A model generated the notes under the pieces. That model was not told the DNA's origin, made no database searches, and worked only from the letters and a program-made list of their open reading frames with translations. Of a DNA stretch of 37,744 nucleotides, positions 11,301-20,200 are shown one piece after another (the stretch's first letter is position 1; every line of letters starts with the position of its first letter). This stretch comes from Coemansia sp. RSA 922. Its lineage: Eukaryota; Kickxellomycota; Kickxellomycetes; Kickxellales; Kickxellaceae. A program made the translations under genes and the position numbers. The stretch lies in contig JANBQS010000091.1 in NCBI GenBank assembly GCA_027577415.1, forward strand, positions 1 through 37,744, written 5' to 3'.

Positions 11301-11837
11301 GACGACGATACTGGCTTTGCTGGCGCCGTTAAGGACGACGACGACCTCGATGAAGATGAGGTCTGGCAGGCAATGACTGCTTCTATGCCCAAGGCGTCTG
11401 GAGACGACGAGGTCGATACTGGTGACCTTGGCGCTAACGGAGATGATGACGACGACGATCTGCTGGCTGCTCTGCGTGACGACGAGAGCGATGGCGATGA
11501 TGATGCAGAGGACGATGACGATGTCAGCGATGAGGAGAGCGAAGACCAAGACGCTGGAAGCGACGATAGTGACGACGATGAGGATGAGGATGATGACAGC
11601 GATATTGACGGATTCCCTGGCTTTGACGACGAGATCAGCGATACTGAACTCGACATGGGCGAGCAGGAAGAGACTCCATCAACCCAAGATGTGCTGCTTG
11701 GTATCAAGCGCAAGGGCAAGGGCAAAGATGAGGCCGCAACTTCGTCGTCCAAGCGCAAGAAGAGCGAGAAGATGCCGCTGTTTGGCTCGTTCGACGACTA
11801 CGCGCACTTGATCGACAACGACGAGGGATTGGAATAA
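8313..11837 (+). CDS. MAK21: Ribosome biogenesis factor Mak21/Noc1 (CBF domain)
   Basis: Nucleolar factor that with Noc2 accompanies early pre-60S particles; the animal orthologue is CEBPZ. The model joins a 51-nt first exon (8313-8363, 17 codons, Lys-rich) to 8493-11837 through a 129-nt GT..AG intron with an ACTAAC branch-like site at 8454. The product is 1131 residues. The downstream frame alone lacks an ATG at its start, which supports the upstream exon. A Lys/Ala-rich linker contains two near-identical 37-residue units (about 8815-9036). The CBF/Mak21 helical-repeat core spans roughly residues 230-760, including FDLIQVMESMSYDPVLHTRQ and LLDPRLDSTSKKAMYLNVLF. Long acidic Asp/Glu tracts and a basic C terminus follow, as is usual for this family. 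Confidence 0.93.
8815..9036 (+). repeat. Tandem 111-bp duplication inside MAK21
   Basis: Two in-frame units of 111 bp (37 codons) lie head to tail. Both encode a K/G-rich start, then SDSAA or GDSVA, then an Ala/Pro/Thr-rich stretch and AKKEKK. Phase is shown by the identical GCGATT at 8824 and 8935. They sit in the disordered linker ahead of the CBF domain. Confidence 0.8.
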
Positions 11838-11914
11838 TCTTGATTCTCTTTACTGCCTTTCTTTATTAAAATATTTCTCTCTTTTATACACTCTTTCTTT
11901 TGATTTCAATTGCA

Positions 11915-13715
11915 ATGCAAAAACGCAAGGTCGGCAAGGCACTTTCGCTTGGGCTGGGACTCAAGAAGAGGCATCAGCAGGTAACTCTTACGCCTAGCGA
12001 GTAGCAACGAGACTACTCCACATTCACTTGCTCTAAACCTCTGCTCAACACATACACACTCAGCTACTCTCTTGGGGGATAAAGCAACACAAACCACGAC
12101 AACTTTTTTTACTCTTCTCTATTTACTTGGAACAAATTGCCTCTAGGACGAAACAGTATCTGCCAGTGGTGGCATTGTATCTCGTCGAGTTGAAAAACTG
12201 CCAGCGTCGGTGTTTGGCGACACAGCCCTTGCTGACGACGACGCGGGGTGCGATGACGAGAAGAGAGACGAGGAGCTGGCGATAAAAGAGGCTGGCGACA
12301 AGAAGAAGCGCAACCTGGACTTGTTCTTGGAAGAGATCAAGCGAGACCAAGAGCAACGCGAACACAAGGCGCAAAGACGGAGTCATGGAGGTCAACCTAC
12401 GGAGGACCCGCCAAGTGACGATCTTGCTTCTCGATCCAGCACGACTGCAACAAGCGACGGCGACGACGGTGTTACGACAAACTTGTTTATTGGTAACCTG
12501 CCTCCCCAAGTCGACGAGCAAGCGCTGTGCTTGGAGTTTGCCAAATACGGGCCGATTGGGAGTTTAAAGATTATGTGGCCTCGTACTCCCGAAGAGCATG
12601 GGCGCCAGCACAACAGGGCGTTTGTTAGCTACATGGATCGCAAGTGTGCGACCAAGGCGATCTGCGCTATGAATGGCAAGGAGTTCTATGGCTGCTCCTT
12701 GCGCATTGCCTGGGGCAAGCGAGTGGCCATTCCTTCCTGTCCGGTCTTTGCCTTGAACGGGTCTGATCTGCAAAAGCAGCCATTAACCGGCCGCCCGTTC
12801 AACGCCAAGCGGCCAATACAAGCAGGAATGATATTTGCAAACACACCAGCCGCGGCAATTGACCGCATAGGCGACAATGACAATGACGACGACGACGCGA
12901 TGCTTGAGGTGCTTGTGGAAAGACCGCTGGATTGGAGATTAGTCCGTTTGATTCACTGGACCGTAGAGCACGTCATTAAACATGGTCCCGAGTTCGAGTG
13001 CTTGCTTATTTCCAAGACCTACGGTGACGCGCGATTTCTCTTTCTCACTGAACACGAACTGTCGGAGCACGCTTACTACAGATGGCGGATGTACTCGCTG
13101 CTCAATGGCGACACCAAGAGCATGTGGCGTGACCAGATGTTCTTCATGTATGACCGAGGTCCAATTTGGATTCCGCCCAAGATCGAGCGAGGCGAGCTAC
13201 GCTCAGACGATACACCTGCTAGGCAAGCGGAAGCACTCTCTAGCGAGGATGAAGAAAAGACTGAGCGGTCGCGCGATAAGCTGGGTCGGCGAGCGCGAGA
13301 CCGATTTGAGCGGCGAGTGCAGCGAGTATGTGGGCCGGAGCGTGGCTTGATCGCTGAGGCTATGGCCTTTGCCATCGAGCATGCGTATGCCGCCAAGGAG
13401 GTCGTCGACGTTGTTTGCGAGGCATTGCTCGACCCGAATGCGTCGCCGACGGACAAGCTGTGCAAGCTAATGCTGATGTCAGACATCCTTCACAACAGCT
13501 CGGCGCAAGTGGCCAATGCCTGGCGGCTGCGACAGGCCTTTGAAGGGCGCTTGGACGAGATATTTGCCGAGCTGGCTGCTGTGCACAAGGCAATTGAGGC
13601 TAGGCTGAAGGCTGAGCACTTTCGCAAACAAGTGCTGGCTGTGCTAGCCGTGTGGGAGGCGTGGATGATGTTTCCACAAGAGACCATTTGCAAGCTGTCT
13701 GCCAATTTGCAATAA
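11915..13715 (+). CDS. U2 snRNP-associated SURP/RRM/CID protein (SR140-like)
   Basis: Likely orthologue of human U2SURP (SR140), a U2 snRNP-associated splicing protein that joins an RRM, a SURP module and a CID. The model joins 11915-11980 (22 basic codons) to 12147-13715 through a 166-nt GT..AG intron in phase 0, giving 544 residues. A coiled, charged N terminus includes SVFGDT, a short motif like one in U2SURP. The RRM starts near residue 132 (TNLFIGNLPP, later RAFVSYMDRK). The SURP block carries LIHWTVEHVIKHGPEFE, followed by EHAYYRWRMYSLLNGD and WIPP. A CID-type helical region occupies the last ~150 residues (KLMLMSDILHNSSAQVANAW). The stop codon lies inside AATAAA at 13711-13716. The basic RS-rich tail of the animal protein is missing. 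Confidence 0.9.
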
Positions 13716-13855
13716 ATATCCATGAACACAGGATTGTTGAGATAGCCTCGCTCGTTGTACAAGAATTCTTCAAGAGATTTATAAATTGTGTCCAAATATA
13801 GTAAGAAGTAGTAATCAAATAGACAATGTTAGAATGGACCTGTCCGGAGATGTGC

Positions 13856-16273
13856 CTAATAGCGCGGTCTCTTGGACGGCCCAGCCACTGGCACTTCATC
13901 CCTATAGTGCTTCATTGAAGGGCCAGCACTTGGAAGAGTCGCCATCGCAGAATCATCTTCAGCCCCGCCTGCGTTCAGAGCTGCAAGCGCCGCGTCTCTG
14001 TGCCTGGCCAAAACTCCAAGAAGCTTCGCTATGATCACGGCTATGAAGGCATGACGCAAGACAAGCGGATCGCGCGTGCGATTTATGACCGGGACCTCAT
14101 GTAGTGCAGCACGAATGTTACCATCCTCTATCCTCGCAATAGAGTTGTCGGTGAGTAGGGTGACTCCGTAGCAGCCTGGGTGAAGGAATAGCGCCCTATA
14201 CATATCCTCCGCCAGAGGATGCAGTGGACTATTCTCAGGCATATATAATAGAATGCTGCTGCGGATGGCCGCCAAGGTCGCCAAGTGGTCGCGCTTACGA
14301 CCGGCGATATCAGCAGCGGTGCCTTGATTCCAGGTCAGGATAGGTCGACGTGGCTCAAGCCTTGCGGCGTGTCTTGCAGCATATGCTGCTCGCTGAGCTT
14401 GGTTAACGCCAAAGGTACCCAGCCAGCACACGAGATTCAACAAGGACTCACAGTCGTCAAGGAATGTACGGATTATTCCGGGGTTCTCCAAGCAGCAAAT
14501 GGGCTGAAACAGCATAAGCTCCGGCACTTTATCCACACCGACGCTCTCTCCAGCATAGCAGGCATAGTCAAACTCGGCCAGTACTCCTTTCACTCCCCTC
14601 ACCACCTTTTGGAGCAAAATGGCTCGATCGCTAATGCTGCCGTGAAGGATCTTGCACTTTTCGTACGCCGCATTGAGTGCTGCCATAGCGTCGGCAACCG
14701 CAACAACGACTTGGCTCTGGTTGTCTGCCTCAGAAATCATGTTACCAGCCCACCTTGTCAAGGTGCGTCTGTGCTGGCGAACTTGCCTGTTTGACGAGCG
14801 CTGGACTTTGCTACGGGACGATCCTTGAGCGTTGTCGCTACCCTTCGCCGCATCTTGAGTGGTACTTGGCAATCCCACAAAAGCCGTGGCAGTCAAATCG
14901 GCGATGACAGTATCGCCTCGGCTAATGTATACAGGTCCAGCGCTTACAAGCTGGGCAAAGCTGCCGCTGAACTCGCCGGATTGGTCAAACTCAGTGTGTA
15001 GGACGTTTAGGAACGAGCTCTCACGCGCATCGTCAGCAGAGCCGCTGCCTGTAGTCATCCACCCATCCTTGATTAGGAATGCCGGCTTGTCCATCGACTC
15101 GGGACTAGTTGACGCAGCAAAGTATCTGGCATGGCACCCAAAAAGACGATTTGTTGCTCCAAGGCACCGCTGGCTGTAGTACGTCAGGGGCTCCACTTGA
15201 CTAGTACTCTTATCCACCTTGTGAACATCGATCTCAAGGTAAGGACCGCCAAAGCTCCTATCAACAACGTATCTGATGCTCGGGTCAAATCCAAGATGGT
15301 CGACGGCGCACAGCGACCAATCGACAAGCAGCGAGATAAACGCCCGGCGTCCCTTTATGTCAGAAATATCCATCGCAGTTGACGCCCAGATATCGTCAGG
15401 GCCAAAAACGTATGCGTGGATAGTGCGGTTAGACACAGTCAGTCCCCAGGCAAATCGGCGGTTGTGCTGGTTGAAGAACAGCGCCTTTGTCTTTGTAGCC
15501 AGTCTTAGCTCGGCCTTTTTGTAATATTCCGGATGCCCTACTATCTCCGTATCGGCAAAGACCAGGTGGGGAGCTGGCGCCTTCTGCCTCTCCACGCTGC
15601 TGCTGAGAGGAAACATGCCACACTTGACACTGAAAAAGTCCGTGGGGTCGACGTAGTCGGCTGAATCAACGTCGGTGTGCTCAGCGTCCATGTCATTGTT
15701 GATGGGCAGTATCAGTCGACAGTCCTCTGGCTTGAGAACCCCAGTCGCAATATACTTGTTAAAGTACTCCATGATATGGTATGCAACGAATAGCATGAGT
15801 GACTCAAAGAAAGGGGCGATATTGTCAGCTGCCAAACGTGTGGGTCCAGAGTCTTTGATATGCCGACTGCCTGCGCTCGGGGGCAAATACTGGCCTCCAG
15901 TCCACACCAGGATGCCCCTGGCCCACACATCCAGAGGCTCATTAGCGCGCCCATTGCCCCAAGGGTTGCTAGTACGCCCTTTGCGTGGAGCAGCCCGCAG
16001 CATGCGAGGCTCCAAGTCCGCGGCTATCTCATTGGCAATCTTGTCAACCAATGTGCGGAGATCTGGATCACAAGGAGTGGCTAGGTGACATACAGCGTCA
16101 CAGTTACGGCGCAGGATACGCTGAATTAAATCATCAAGACTGTAATCGCGAGTGCCAGAGAAATCGCTGAAGCTAAGGTCTTTGCCAGCCAGTATACTGT
16201 AGTCTGCCTTGTCGTCAACCATTGTTTGGCTGGACCGGTCTTCCATCTCTCTGTCGGTCGAAAACACAGTCAT
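13856..16273 (-). CDS. FunK1-type kinase-like protein, probable pseudokinase
   Basis: Intron-less protein of 805 residues related to the fungal FunK1 (fungal-type protein kinase) family. The N-terminal third holds helical and beta regions before a kinase-like C-lobe. The family's usual catalytic loop (H-R-D-I-S) is replaced by HGSIS at residues 544-548, so the catalytic Asp is absent. The metal-binding D-F-D-type motif reads EFDYA at 567-571. The C-terminal ~200 residues (ESLLNLVCWLGTFGVN, SSILLYMPENSPL, DMYRALFLHPGCYG, VINRTRDPLVLR) recur in the partial copy at 18545-19246. No GxGxxG loop is evident. I infer a catalytically weak or inactive protein. The role of FunK1 proteins is largely unknown. 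It is convergent with the U2SURP-like gene (140 bp). Confidence 0.8.
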   Translation of the reverse strand: MTVFSTDREMEDRSSQTMVDDKADYSILAGKDLSFSDFSGTRDYSLDDLIQRILRRNCDAVCHLATPCDPDLRTLVDKIANEIAADLEPRMLRAAPRKGRTSNPWGNGRANEPLDVWARGILVWTGGQYLPPSAGSRHIKDSGPTRLAADNIAPFFESLMLFVAYHIMEYFNKYIATGVLKPEDCRLILPINNDMDAEHTDVDSADYVDPTDFFSVKCGMFPLSSSVERQKAPAPHLVFADTEIVGHPEYYKKAELRLATKTKALFFNQHNRRFAWGLTVSNRTIHAYVFGPDDIWASTAMDISDIKGRRAFISLLVDWSLCAVDHLGFDPSIRYVVDRSFGGPYLEIDVHKVDKSTSQVEPLTYYSQRCLGATNRLFGCHARYFAASTSPESMDKPAFLIKDGWMTTGSGSADDARESSFLNVLHTEFDQSGEFSGSFAQLVSAGPVYISRGDTVIADLTATAFVGLPSTTQDAAKGSDNAQGSSRSKVQRSSNRQVRQHRRTLTRWAGNMISEADNQSQVVVAVADAMAALNAAYEKCKILHGSISDRAILLQKVVRGVKGVLAEFDYACYAGESVGVDKVPELMLFQPICCLENPGIIRTFLDDCESLLNLVCWLGTFGVNQAQRAAYAARHAARLEPRRPILTWNQGTAADIAGRKRDHLATLAAIRSSILLYMPENSPLHPLAEDMYRALFLHPGCYGVTLLTDNSIARIEDGNIRAALHEVPVINRTRDPLVLRHAFIAVIIAKLLGVLARHRDAALAALNAGGAEDDSAMATLPSAGPSMKHYRDEVPVAGPSKRPRY

Positions 16274-16906
16274 AATTGGAGAAGAATTGAGATTGCAGAA
16301 AAGGCCAATATAAATAAAATAAGAAAATTTGGGTGGTGAGGGTAGCGGAGATATTAGAAGAAAATGGTATAGAGTAAAAATATGCTAGGGAAAGAGAACA
16401 TTTGTGGTGATGAGATGCTGCGGAAATGCGAATGAGCAGCAGGATCACCAGACACTAGCCAGAGATCATTTTGATTAGTGGCGGTTATGTCACTGCTAAC
16501 AACGGCTATCCCAATATGAAAATATATACAATGTATTTTTGAAATAATAGTGGTAACTTTCAGTCTATGCAGCCAGAAACTACCGCGAATAAAGATTTGG
16601 CATTCTCACAACGTAGCTTTAGTATTGCTCTCATTGAGATATAGGCTCTCTTGAAGTCAATTAGTTATTTGTATTTGTTCACAATTACAGCACAGCCTTC
16701 TTTGAGATAAATAGTTCAATTAGCCATTTGCGCCCAAGATGCAGCTAGTATTAAAACATTATTATCCAATCCATTAACGACGTAGCACTATCATATTAGT
16801 CACATTACAACTAACAGCTCTCTAATTCTTTGCCAATATTTACCTACCCTGCTAATATCAATACATTTGCAACTAATACGTCTTGCGACATCCTTCCCCA
16901 CCCTCC
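16274..16906. other. A/T-rich upstream region of the FunK1 gene
   Basis: About 630 bp of A/T-rich sequence without a supported gene. It lies between the FunK1 start codon and a decayed gene on the other strand. It should contain the FunK1 promoter, but I see no unambiguous TATA box or repeated operator. Confidence 0.45.
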
Positions 16907-17556
16907 ATGGATCCACTGCTCGCAGAACTAGGAGCCGAGACTGTGGGAGGTCTAAACGCGCTTTTTACTAGCAGGCCGTTCTACATGGCAAAAAACGCCC
17001 AGCGCAAGACAGAAATCAAGCAGAGAGTATGCGAGATATGTGTCAAAGATTGTCCTGAAGTCTGGCACCATGCGCGTTCACCTTCAGCTTACCGTCATAT
17101 TGCGAAAGATCTTGTAGACGAAATCTCTGAGATATCTTGCTCATCAAGGTGCTGCTGGAGACGAGATACAGCTTGCACGTGCTCAGCAGGTCGATTCATG
17201 GTTAGCTTACGCGGCGGCTGGAAAGAAAGAGAAGCCAAAGACTTATCCTTGTATCCAGGCATTTTTCCTTTACTGTGCGCATGAGATCCAGACCTGGCTC
17301 CAAGGAATACCACAAGATAGATGCTGGAGGATTCTTCCCTTTGTCGATGTTAGGCTATTTTAATAAATAAAAAAGTCCACCAGACACAGTGTTGTATGCT
17401 AGAGATATTGGTGTCAACGTCAAGCTTCAACAGAATCTGCACCACAAGGATACCAGTTTTATCATTAAAGCCAAGCATTACCTGCACATGTTTTGTAAAG
17501 CTGCTAGACAGATGGGTGCCTACTATTTAGTGAACATTAAAATGAGAAAATTTTGA
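16907..17556 (+). pseudogene. Decayed gene of unknown family
   Basis: An ATG in good context (CTCCATGG) opens a protein-like frame of about 70 residues starting MDPLLAELGAE and reaching AYRHIAKDLVDEI near 17130. The same frame then becomes Cys/Ser/Arg-rich and unconvincing. A different + frame continues protein-like from about 17140 (GDEIQLARAQQVDSWLAYAA, then AFFLYCAHEIQTWLQG) to a stop near 17360. A further block (DTVLYARDIGVNVKLQQ, KAKHYLHMFCKAARQMG) runs to a TGA at 17554. Frame changes and stops between coherent blocks suggest a broken gene. An unspliced gene with unusual introns is possible. I do not recognise the family; the QVDSWL segment faintly resembles GST-C-like domains of tRNA synthetase complexes, which is weak evidence. 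Confidence 0.35.
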
Positions 17557-18379
17557 ATACAAAGGAAAAAAACAAACACTTGTATAAGAGGCAGGCGAGC
17601 AAGAATATTTATACGAAATCAAAGGCCACATAGACACTTATCCAGGCCTTGATCCTTTTTACACATTGATATCACAGTGTTGACAGCAAAGGGGAAATCA
17701 TTGCTGTGGTATCTAGATTTTTCCGTTGCCATTGTACAATTACAGAAGCAATTGCGAATGTCTTATAAATACAGTCTTGAAGCAACCATATAAACAATAT
17801 TAATGCAGATCACTACCCGCACTGGAGATACAGGTGTCAACAACAGGGGTAAAAATAATACATAGCCCTTGCCAAGTTAAACCGCCTTTCCATATCACCG
17901 ATTACTTGTCATCATGGCATTCTTTTGTAAAGAATACGGGTGTACGAAATATTTTGGTGTTGCAATAGCTTGATCCGGGCCATGCACCCGTGTCCTCCAC
18001 CTAGGCTCCACCAACCCCACCATATGCGTGGTGGAGATCATTGCAGAGAAGAATTCTCAAAAGCATGGCTGCGACGTGGATCAGTTTTCTTTCTGTGCGT
18101 TCTCAATTGCCTGAGCGTTCTCAATTGCTTATTTATTTCCTATTGCTTCCCTTCTTATTTAAATACTAATAGGGTTTGTCTCTTTGCCCTGTCTTTGGCC
18201 CATGATTTCCTGCTACGTCGAGTTCACAACTGTCTTTTCTTCTCAATGTAGTCACCTGCATTATTGACTGAGTATGTTGCCATAGTAGGTCTCCTAATCA
18301 CAATCAGATGACAGAGGTATCACATGTAGACATTACAGATAGCATCAGCATTTGGTGCAGGCTGAGATCACACTGTGAT
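17557..18379. other. Intergenic stretch with small repeats
   Basis: No supported gene. Short features include an imperfect dyad around CCACCATATGCGTGGTGG near 18017, a tandem copy of a ~17-bp unit GCGTTCTCAATTGC near 18095-18128, and a perfect 13-bp palindrome ATCACACTGTGAT at 18367-18379 abutting the left arm of the large inverted repeat. Confidence 0.45.
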
Positions 18380-18628
18380 ATTGTTGCGAGTCATGAGTCT
18401 CATGGCAGATCTTCTCATCCTTCAGCATCAAGATCCATCTCACTACTGCGACACTCATTATCCATCACTAAGGAACAAGCACATTTGCTTTTATAGCCGT
18501 GGCGGCCTGGCCTGTGGAGCCAGTGCACTTGTTCTTTGTGATGGATGATGAGTGTCACCGTGGAGATGGAGATCTTGATCTTGATGCGTGAGAAGATCCG
18601 CTGTGAGACTCATGACTCGCAACAACAT
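18380..18628. repeat. Large imperfect inverted repeat (~105-bp arms)
   Basis: The left arm (18380-18484) and right arm (18523-18628) are reverse complements with scattered mismatches and one small indel, around a 38-bp spacer. Matching blocks include TTGTTGCGAGTCATGAGTCT in the left arm, complemented in the right arm near 18607-18626, and CATCAAGAT and ACACTCAT blocks. The right arm is the start of the truncated FunK1 frame at 18545. Read on the - strand, the left arm encodes a related but diverged peptide also containing ETHDSQQ. The structure is therefore two FunK1-associated fragments head to head. Confidence 0.8.
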
Positions 18629-19246
18629 CAAATGGTGGATGGTATGCTGCAGTGCACACTAATGGGCTTTGCCAATACAATAGAGGCGATCCCCGACAAT
18701 CCACTGCCAGACCTACCGCACATGACAGCAACTCTAGCGTTGCAGTCGATTCACAGCTTGGAGGATCCTGGAGCGGCCCGTACGCCCCTTGACGACTGGG
18801 AGTCTTTACTGTATCTCGTGTGCTGGTTGGGTACCTTTGGCGTAAATAAAGCAGAACGGGCGGCGTATATCGCAGGATTACTTAAAAAGCCCAAACTACC
18901 TATCATGACCTGGAATAAAGGGGACGCTATCGATATCGCCGATTATAAGCGCAGCCGCTTGGCGACCCTGGCGGCCTTCCGCAGCAGCATTCTATTATAT
19001 ATGCCCGAGAATAGCCCACTGCGCCCTCTGGCGGGGGATATGTATAGGGCGCTATTTCTTCACCCATGCTGCTATGGAACCACCCTACTCACCGATAACT
19101 ATGTTGCAGGGATAGAGGATGGTAACATTCGTGCTGTATTACTTGCGGTCCCGGTCATAAATCGCACGCGCGATCCGCTTGTCTTGCGCTATGCCTTTTT
19201 GGTCGCGATCATAGCAAACCTTCTCGGCGGTTTGCCCCAGCACTGA
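18545..19246 (+). pseudogene. Truncated FunK1 C-terminal copy
   Basis: Open frame of 233 codons. From about 18740 onward it matches the C-terminal region of the FunK1 protein at 13856-16273, roughly three quarters identical by eye (ESLLYLVCWLGTFGVN, SSILLYMPENSPLRPLA, VINRTRDPLVLRYAF). The kinase-like region before that is missing. It is replaced by a different ~60-residue N terminus (CETHDSQQHQMVDGML) that lies in the right arm of an inverted repeat. A TGA at 19244 interrupts the frame where the paralogue has Arg. In-frame homology (DVALAALADAA) continues past it for some 18 codons to a TAG. I infer a gene fragment with a late nonsense mutation. A short expressed gene cannot be excluded. Confidence 0.72.
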
Positions 19247-20200
19247 GATGTAGCGCTTGCAGCTCTGGCGGCTGATGCTGCCAATATTACGGGTGGGGCT
19301 TAGTATTGTTGTTGTTTTTACTACCTTGAATCATACTCTCATTATTTGAATAAGATAGTTAAGTTAGCCCAGTGGAAATGTATTTAGTGCAAAAATATCA
19401 GCGGCATGGGAGGCTTGTATGTGTGTTCTAGCAACTATGCAGTCCTCGGCTGACAACGCGCAATAAGCGAAGCATGACAAGAGTGTACGCAAAACCACCT
19501 GCTGGTACCAGTGTAATCGCAAGCTATTCATCTGGTATGGAATCAAGTCAGTGCGAGCCGAGTCTAGAAAAGTTTATCAAAAGTGACCGTGTGAGTATAA
19601 AATAATGATGGAAAGAGAATGTAAACAAAAGCACGAAGACAAAACGTTATTGTTAATCGAGTACCAAGAGAAATGATAGGGCCAGCGCCAACAATTTGTA
19701 GCCGATAAGTGGAATCAGAGCAGGAAAGACCATGTAGCTCGGCAAACTACATTCTCACGATTTATTTAGCGAGTCATGTTCAAAATATACTGTGCTCAGA
19801 GTGGACAGGTGCTACAGATAACACCACTTAAATACTCACAATAAAATGATCGGATGTGTACATCGTACGCAAACAAAAGTAAGCGAGTAGTAAAAGCGTG
19901 TGGCAAGGATACTTTTCCAAAACGTCAAGCCAATCCAGATTAAGATATATCGAAAAGCATGACAAAACTCAACGGCATTAATGAAGCAGACACACTCGGT
20001 GCTTGGATTAAGAGATATGAGACGTACGCTTAATGGCAATAGCACACATGTTTTATTGCTAAAGTAAGAACATTCTATATTCATGTTTCAATAATATACG
20101 GAATAAACAGTGTTCCACCAAAAAAAACACTCGTGTTAAAAGTCAAAAGCTGAAAAACAGTTGGACAGTTTTGCACATTATTGTGACTACTAACATCCGC
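19247..20200. other. Gene-free stretch downstream of the FunK1 fragment
   Basis: About 950 bp, A/T-rich, with no convincing coding region. An ATG-started 82-codon frame on the - strand at 19836-20084 is rich in Cys, Phe and Leu and resembles nothing known to me. The last ~100 bp should carry the 3' end signals of the oxidoreductase gene read on the - strand. Confidence 0.45.

Noticed and set aside
10515..11549. 344-codon antisense frame inside MAK21
   Set aside because: It is the complement of Asp/Lys-rich MAK21 coding sequence, giving Val/Ile/Leu-rich nonsense. The sense frame has clear homology.
19836..20084. 82-codon ATG-started frame on the - strand
   Set aside because: Low-complexity Cys/Phe/Leu composition in A/T-rich DNA with no known similarity. 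Expected by chance.
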